Of a stretch of DNA of 64,000 nucleotides, positions 60,401 through 64,000 are shown in pieces. This DNA comes from an uncultured Phycisphaerales bacterium (GTDB lineage Bacteria; Planctomycetota; Phycisphaerae; Sedimentisphaerales; Anaerobacaceae). The DNA lies in the NCBI GenBank assembly GCA_937927975.1, contig CALEZT010000197.1:17288-81287 (forward strand), in the 5' to 3' direction. The notes under the pieces were generated by a model, which was given only the letters and a program-made list of their open reading frames with translations, did no database searches and was not told the origin of the DNA. Each line of letters opens with the position of its first letter. Position 1 is the first letter of the stretch. Both the position numbers and the translations under genes were made by a program.

Positions 60401-62591
60401 CGATGGCTCCAAGGTAGGTGATCGTTTCCTCGAACCCGCCTGGTCGGTCTATGAGAAGACGGTCTATTACTCGACTTTCGACATCACGGATTCGTTCCGC
60501 CAGGCTGGCACGCATGTGTTCGGCGTCATGCTCGGCAAGGGTTTCTACAACACCGTCGGTGACCGTCGTGTGCATGGCGTCAACGCAGACCGCCCGCTCA
60601 AGCTCATCGTGCAGGCTCATCTGTGGTTTGCCGACGGCAGCGAGGAGTTCATCGTCACCGACAACTCCTGGAAGACGACGGATGGGCCCATCACCCACAG
60701 CGCGATTCTCGGAGGCGAAGACTACGACGCCCGCAGGCTGCTTGTCGGTTGGGATCGGCCGGGGTTTGACGATGGGACCTGGAGCATGGCCAAGGAGACG
60801 GAAGGCCCCGGCGGGCGGCTCACGGCTTCACAGGCTTCGCCGATGAAGATGCACGAGACTTTCAGACCGGCCCGCGTCGATGAACCCCAGCCCGGCGTGT
60901 TCGTTTACGATTTTGCCCAGAACGCTTCCGCCGTGCCGCGATTGGTTGTTCGAGGCAAGGCTGGGCAGGTCGTGAAGCTGACGCCCGCCGAGCAGCGTCA
61001 CGGCATGTCGCCCCGACGAAACGACGGCAAGGGCCTCGTCAATCCCGCGGGCGTCGGCACGCCGAACTACTGGCAGTACACGCTGCGCGGTGATGGCTCC
61101 GAAAAGTGGACGCCGCAGTTCAACTACAGCGGATTCCAGTATCTCCAGGTCGAAGGGGCGGTTCCCGCCGGGAGGCCCAATCCCGACGACAAGCCTGTCG
61201 TCGAGGAACTGGTCTCCATTCACGTGCGGAACGACGCTGCGACTGCCGGTCGGTTCGAATGCTCCAACCCGCTGTTCAACGACATCGACCGAATCGTCGA
61301 TTGGGCGGTGCGGTCGAACATGGCTCACGTGCTGACCGATTGTCCTCATCGCGAGAAGCTTGGCTGGCTGGAGGTGTCGTACCTGATGGGTCCGTCGATC
61401 GCAGGCCGCTACGACATCGCGAGCTTCTACAGCAAGGTAACGCAGGATTGCGAAGACTCCCAAAGGCCCGATGGCATGGTGCCTACCGTCGCGCCCGCCT
61501 ACCCCGCCTTCTCGGGCGGCTTCGCCTATACGCCGGAATGGGGCGCCGCGGCGGTGGTCCTGCCGTGGCAGTTGTATGAATGGTACGGCGACAAGCAGGT
61601 CCTGGCGGCCCGCTACTCCACCATGAAGCGATTCGTGGACTACATGAAGGCCACCGCCAAGGACCTCGTGCCCGCTCCAGGGCTCGGCGATTGGTATGAT
61701 TACGGCCACGACAAGCCTCGCGGGGCGGCCCAGTTCACGCCTGTTGAATTGACCGCCGTGGCGACCTTCTATCGCTGCGCGCGGATCGTCGCCGACTCCG
61801 CCCGCGTGTTGGATCGCAAGGACGACACAGCGACGTACGACGCCCTGACCCGCGAGATCGCCCGCTCCTTCAACGCCAGGTATTTCGATGGCCGGGATCA
61901 GTACAAGAACCACGGCAGCCCGCAGACCGCCAATAGCATGGCCCTGGTGCTGGGCCTTGTGCCTGCCGGCTTGGAGCAGGCGGTGCTGGAGCGGATCGTT
62001 CAGGACATCCGCAGCCGGGGCAACCAGCAGACCGCCGGCGACATCGGCTTCTGGTACCTGCTCCAGGCGCTGGCCGGAAACGGCCGTAGCGACGTGATCT
62101 ACGACATGACCGCCCGCACGGACATCGGAAGCTATGGCTTCATCGTCCGAAACGGCTGGACCTCCATGCCCGAGGCCTGGGACGCCGATACCGGCGCTTC
62201 GATGAACCACTGCATGCTGGGCCACATCCAGGAGTGGTTCCTGGGCTGGGTGGGCGGCATTCGGCCGGACGTCGAATCGCCCGGGTTTCGTCGATTCGTT
62301 GTCGATCCCCATCCGGTGGGCAATCTTACGTGGGCTCGTACCAGCTATGACTCCACCCGCGGCCCGATTCGTTCGGAATGGCGAAAGTCAGGCGAGGTTT
62401 TCACGCTCAAGACGACCATCCCGCCCGGCGCGACCGCGATGGTGTGCATTCCGGCAGGCAAGGCCGCAGACGTGACCGAGAGCGGCATCCCCATCTCCCA
62501 GGCCGCCGGCGTTCGTCTGTTGGGCGAAGCGTCGGGCCGGGTGCGATTCCTGGTCGATTCAGGGACCTATGAGTTTGGGTGCGGCCGATGA
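57498..62591 (+). CDS. Three-module secreted protein: beta-helix, PDZ domain and GH78 alpha-L-rhamnosidase
   Basis: A 1697-residue exported protein. ATG 57498 has GAGGAG about 6 nt upstream and starts MQNRIMRLIVIWGLASLTSVAAIA. Residues about 27-690 are a right-handed beta-helix (GVFVNNYNHRITVRGCHIVG, GTFGGHVIEFCDVFDTVLET). Residues about 708-800 form a PDZ domain (GVVVVDVPAASVAAQCGLRQ, GDVILQCAGRQVGTLDDLLR). Residues about 810-1690 are GH78: sandwich (RLSWQLRSDVRGQRQTAYQV), then the (alpha/alpha)6 barrel with LTDCPHREKLGWLE, where Asp and Glu are the catalytic candidates. The combination suggests lyase or epimerase plus rhamnosidase on one chain, as for rhamnogalacturonan; the PDZ may bind a partner. 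Divergent from the oxidoreductase operon. Confidence 0.88.
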   Translation: MQNRIMRLIVIWGLASLTSVAAIAAEFHVSPAGDDANPGALNRPFATLQRAQQAARQTPKGEPVTIYLRGGIYYLPETLVFTEDDSGSPQAPIEYVAYGQECPVVSGGVKLTLRWEPFRDGIMKATVPAGLVTDQLFVNGVRRPMARYPNFDPNVRHFNGFAADAFSPARASRWSDPRGGFIHAMHAHEWGDFHYLITGKNQNGEVTYEGGWQNNRRMGMHKTYRMVENIFEELDAPGEWFHDARAAMLYFYPPKGLDLDQAVVEAVRLKHLVEFRGTRDKPVRFVSLRGLTFRHAARTFMENREPLLRSDWTTYRGGAILFDGAEDCVIQDCMLDQLGGNGVFVNNYNHRITVRGCHIVGTGANGIAFVGDPNAVRNPLFEYNQRQHYKDIDKTPGPKTPNYPAGCLVEDCLIHETGRVEKQTAPVQIAMSMGIIVRHCSIYDVPRAGINISEGTFGGHVIEFCDVFDTVLETGDHGSFNSWGRDRYWGLEGIDLDTVTLGADKDLPILDMVQPNVLRNSRWRCDHGWDIDLDDGSSRYQIYNNLCLNGGLKLREGFYRHVENNIIVGNSFHPHVWYRNSQDVFRRNIVFTEYKPIRVNKPWGRECDFNLLHVPGQQTPVPAAALQRASGLDAGSLTADALFVDPGRGDYRVKDGSPALKLGFANFPMDQFGVQKPQLKAIARRPRLPGQAEPVAESSPKRDSRVTEWLGAKVRNVVGLGEVSAAGLPGETGVVVVDVPAASVAAQCGLRQGDVILQCAGRQVGTLDDLLRIHRDAPAGQKVRLDVFRSQQHVDLEVPAGGQADLSPGELRCEYARDPVGIDSPAPRLSWQLRSDVRGQRQTAYQVQVATSRESLARHDGDLWDSGKIASEETTHIAYGGKALTSSQQVFWQVRVWDKDGLPSAWSRPASWTMGVLRPQDWRARWIGQDSPTPSGGLPLFRKAFDVSRPVTRAVVHVCGLGHYDLFLDGSKVGDRFLEPAWSVYEKTVYYSTFDITDSFRQAGTHVFGVMLGKGFYNTVGDRRVHGVNADRPLKLIVQAHLWFADGSEEFIVTDNSWKTTDGPITHSAILGGEDYDARRLLVGWDRPGFDDGTWSMAKETEGPGGRLTASQASPMKMHETFRPARVDEPQPGVFVYDFAQNASAVPRLVVRGKAGQVVKLTPAEQRHGMSPRRNDGKGLVNPAGVGTPNYWQYTLRGDGSEKWTPQFNYSGFQYLQVEGAVPAGRPNPDDKPVVEELVSIHVRNDAATAGRFECSNPLFNDIDRIVDWAVRSNMAHVLTDCPHREKLGWLEVSYLMGPSIAGRYDIASFYSKVTQDCEDSQRPDGMVPTVAPAYPAFSGGFAYTPEWGAAAVVLPWQLYEWYGDKQVLAARYSTMKRFVDYMKATAKDLVPAPGLGDWYDYGHDKPRGAAQFTPVELTAVATFYRCARIVADSARVLDRKDDTATYDALTREIARSFNARYFDGRDQYKNHGSPQTANSMALVLGLVPAGLEQAVLERIVQDIRSRGNQQTAGDIGFWYLLQALAGNGRSDVIYDMTARTDIGSYGFIVRNGWTSMPEAWDADTGASMNHCMLGHIQEWFLGWVGGIRPDVESPGFRRFVVDPHPVGNLTWARTSYDSTRGPIRSEWRKSGEVFTLKTTIPPGATAMVCIPAGKAADVTESGIPISQAAGVRLLGEASGRVRFLVDSGTYEFGCGR

Positions 62592-62618
62592 CTTTCTATG
62601 AGCAGATCCGAGGCTAAG

Positions 62619-63908
62619 ATGAGAACAATGATCGTCTTGTCGATGGCAATTGGGTTCGTTTGTACACAGGCGGATGCCGCCGGAGGGCGGACGAGCGGCG
62701 TTTGGAGAATCGAGAAGCAGGGCGGCAACTGGCGGCTGTTGCGGGACGGCCAGCCTTTCTACGTCAAAGGAGCGGTGGGCTGGCAGGCATACGACCTGCT
62801 TCGTCAGTCCGGCGGCAATGCCATCCGCACCGGCGCAAATCGCGGGACGCTCGACAAGGTCCATGAGGCCGGTCTGGTGGCGATGGTCAATCTGCCGGTT
62901 CGGGGCGAGCGCAACGGGATGAACTGGGACGACGAGCAGATGGTCTCGCAGCAGAAGGAGCGGGTGCTCCAGACCGTTCGCGAAGTGAAGGACCATCCGG
63001 CGGTGATGTTCTGGGCGGTGGGCAATGAGCTCGACTGGATTCCGCCGGGGGCGCCCTACAACCCGAACCTCTGGCGGCGGCTCAACGACATCGCGGCCGA
63101 GATCCGCGCGATCGATCCCAATCACCCTGTGATGACCGTCATCGGCGACAGCCAGTACGAGCGGAAGATCCAGGAGATCGCCAGGGACTGCACCGACATG
63201 GACCTGCTGGGGATCAACAGCTACGGCAACATCGCAACCCTGGCTGATCTGACGCGGAAGCACTGGCCCAAGCCATACGTCGCGGCCGAATGGGGTCCGA
63301 CAGGGCACTGGCAGACGCCCAAGACCGCCTGGCGGGTCCCCATCGAAGAGACCAGCACTGAAAAGGCTCAGGCCATCCATGAGCGGTACACCAAGGTGAT
63401 CCAAGCGGATGGGAGCCACTGCCTGGGGTCGTTCGTGTTCCTCTGGGCTCAGAAGCAGGAGACAACTCACACCTGGTACGGCCTGTTCCTCGACGGCCTC
63501 CCGACCGAGTCCATTGACGTCATGTGTCGGCTCTGGAGCGGCAGTTGGCCCGAGAATCGGGCCCCGGCGGTTCTGGCTCTCGGCATCGCGGGTTTCGACG
63601 ACCCGCGGCAGCTCTACCTCAAGCCTGGCCAAACATACGAGGCCCGAGTCGTGTGCTATGACCCCGACCACGATCCGCTGACATTCAAGTGGGACATTCG
63701 GTCGGAGGTCGAGATCCCCAAGGACTCCTACGCCGGCGGGGGAGAGAAGCCCGCTGTGCCCATATCCGGGCTGATCGAAGACGGCCATGACGCACGGATT
63801 CGCTTCGCGACTCCGGCGGTAGAGGGAGCCTACCGGCTCTTCGTGCAGGTTCTCGACGGGCAGGGCCACGTGGGTTATGCCAACGTGGCGTTTTGTGTCC
63901 GGCCATGA
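62619..63908 (+). CDS. GH2-like clan GH-A TIM-barrel glycosidase
   Basis: A 429-residue exported protein (signal MRTMIVLSMAIGFVCTQADA). It resembles the catalytic barrel of GH2 without the usual N-terminal sandwich domains: GGNAIRTGAN, FWAVGNELDW with the presumed acid/base Glu, and YVAAEWGPTGHW with the presumed nucleophile Glu. Residues about 340-429 form a beta-sandwich (GQTYEARVVCYDPDHDPLTF). The substrate is unknown. ATG 62619 is preferred (GAGG 5 nt upstream); an in-frame ATG at 62598 is possible. It lies 27 nt downstream of the GH78 fusion and is probably co-transcribed. Confidence 0.83.
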   Translation: MRTMIVLSMAIGFVCTQADAAGGRTSGVWRIEKQGGNWRLLRDGQPFYVKGAVGWQAYDLLRQSGGNAIRTGANRGTLDKVHEAGLVAMVNLPVRGERNGMNWDDEQMVSQQKERVLQTVREVKDHPAVMFWAVGNELDWIPPGAPYNPNLWRRLNDIAAEIRAIDPNHPVMTVIGDSQYERKIQEIARDCTDMDLLGINSYGNIATLADLTRKHWPKPYVAAEWGPTGHWQTPKTAWRVPIEETSTEKAQAIHERYTKVIQADGSHCLGSFVFLWAQKQETTHTWYGLFLDGLPTESIDVMCRLWSGSWPENRAPAVLALGIAGFDDPRQLYLKPGQTYEARVVCYDPDHDPLTFKWDIRSEVEIPKDSYAGGGEKPAVPISGLIEDGHDARIRFATPAVEGAYRLFVQVLDGQGHVGYANVAFCVRP

Positions 63909-64000
63909 CAGGGCATGTGAATACGAGTGTGTTTTGAAGGGATTGGGCGAAGGGGTCACACACTGCTCATGAATCATCTGTAGCCAGGATTTGGTATCGA
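63909..64000. other. Right edge, no gene recognised
   Basis: The last 92 bp carry no recognisable coding sequence or terminator; the next gene presumably starts beyond the window. Confidence 0.5.

Noticed and set aside
1..64000. tRNA, rRNA or CRISPR arrays
   Set aside because: No cloverleaf-like sequence, rRNA motif or regular repeat-spacer array was recognised by eye; a covariance-model scan would be decisive.

Overview
The window is a GC-rich bacterial chromosome segment with about 35 intact genes on both strands. I infer a Planctomycetota member, probably Phycisphaerae-like. The reasons are the many secreted glycoside hydrolases, repeated Tat-exported Gfo/Idh/MocA oxidoreductases, very large CotH/lamin-tail surface proteins, a free-standing LigD-type phosphoesterase and a Tat-exported DegT-family protein. 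This placement rests on gene content only; there is no rRNA in the window. No tRNA, rRNA, CRISPR array or transposase was recognised.

Positions 1-4200 hold sulfur transfer and thiamin thiazole synthesis. A truncated ThiF/MoeB-type E1 protein and a cysteine desulfurase come first. A promoter, a TPP riboswitch and an intrinsic terminator then control thiS-thiG-thiH. A small XRE-type regulator follows on the other strand (4217-4675).

Positions 4798-27614 form a polysaccharide and surface region: a CotH/lamin-tail protein, a ceramidase-like hydrolase, a Tat-exported DegT protein, a beta-helix/PA14 protein, GH127, an alginate-lyase-like/TIM-barrel-like fusion, two Tat Gfo/Idh/MocA oxidoreductases, a HEAT-repeat protein, GH29 and GH106.

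Positions 27643-32719 form a compact four-gene minus-strand operon. It encodes a WXG100-like small protein, a coiled-coil protein, a 77-residue protein and a 1312-residue membrane-anchored, coiled-coil FtsK/EccC-type ATPase. It resembles a minimal type VII-like secretion system. Next to it are a chimeric hydrolase gene and a decayed sulfatase.

Positions 34246-38984 hold a TetR regulator with a palindromic promoter/operator, then a lysine 2,3-aminomutase, a D-Ala-D-Ala-ligase-like ATP-grasp enzyme, and an ATP-grasp enzyme fused to a GNAT acetyltransferase. I think this is a beta-lysine-based small-molecule pathway and the best candidate for an undescribed system here.

Positions 39015-64000 mix housekeeping genes (a B12-binding radical SAM protein, RNase R, a thioredoxin-like 2Fe-2S ferredoxin, a YbhE-type lactonase) with more carbohydrate genes: GH39, a second CotH/lamin-tail protein, a GH127-like/beta-helix fusion beside its beta-helix paralogue, a third Tat oxidoreductase, a beta-helix/PDZ/GH78 fusion and a GH2-like TIM-barrel enzyme. 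Together GH29, GH39, GH78, GH106, GH127 and the beta-helix proteins suggest breakdown of rhamnose-, arabinose- and fucose-rich polysaccharide, as in pectic rhamnogalacturonan or algal material.
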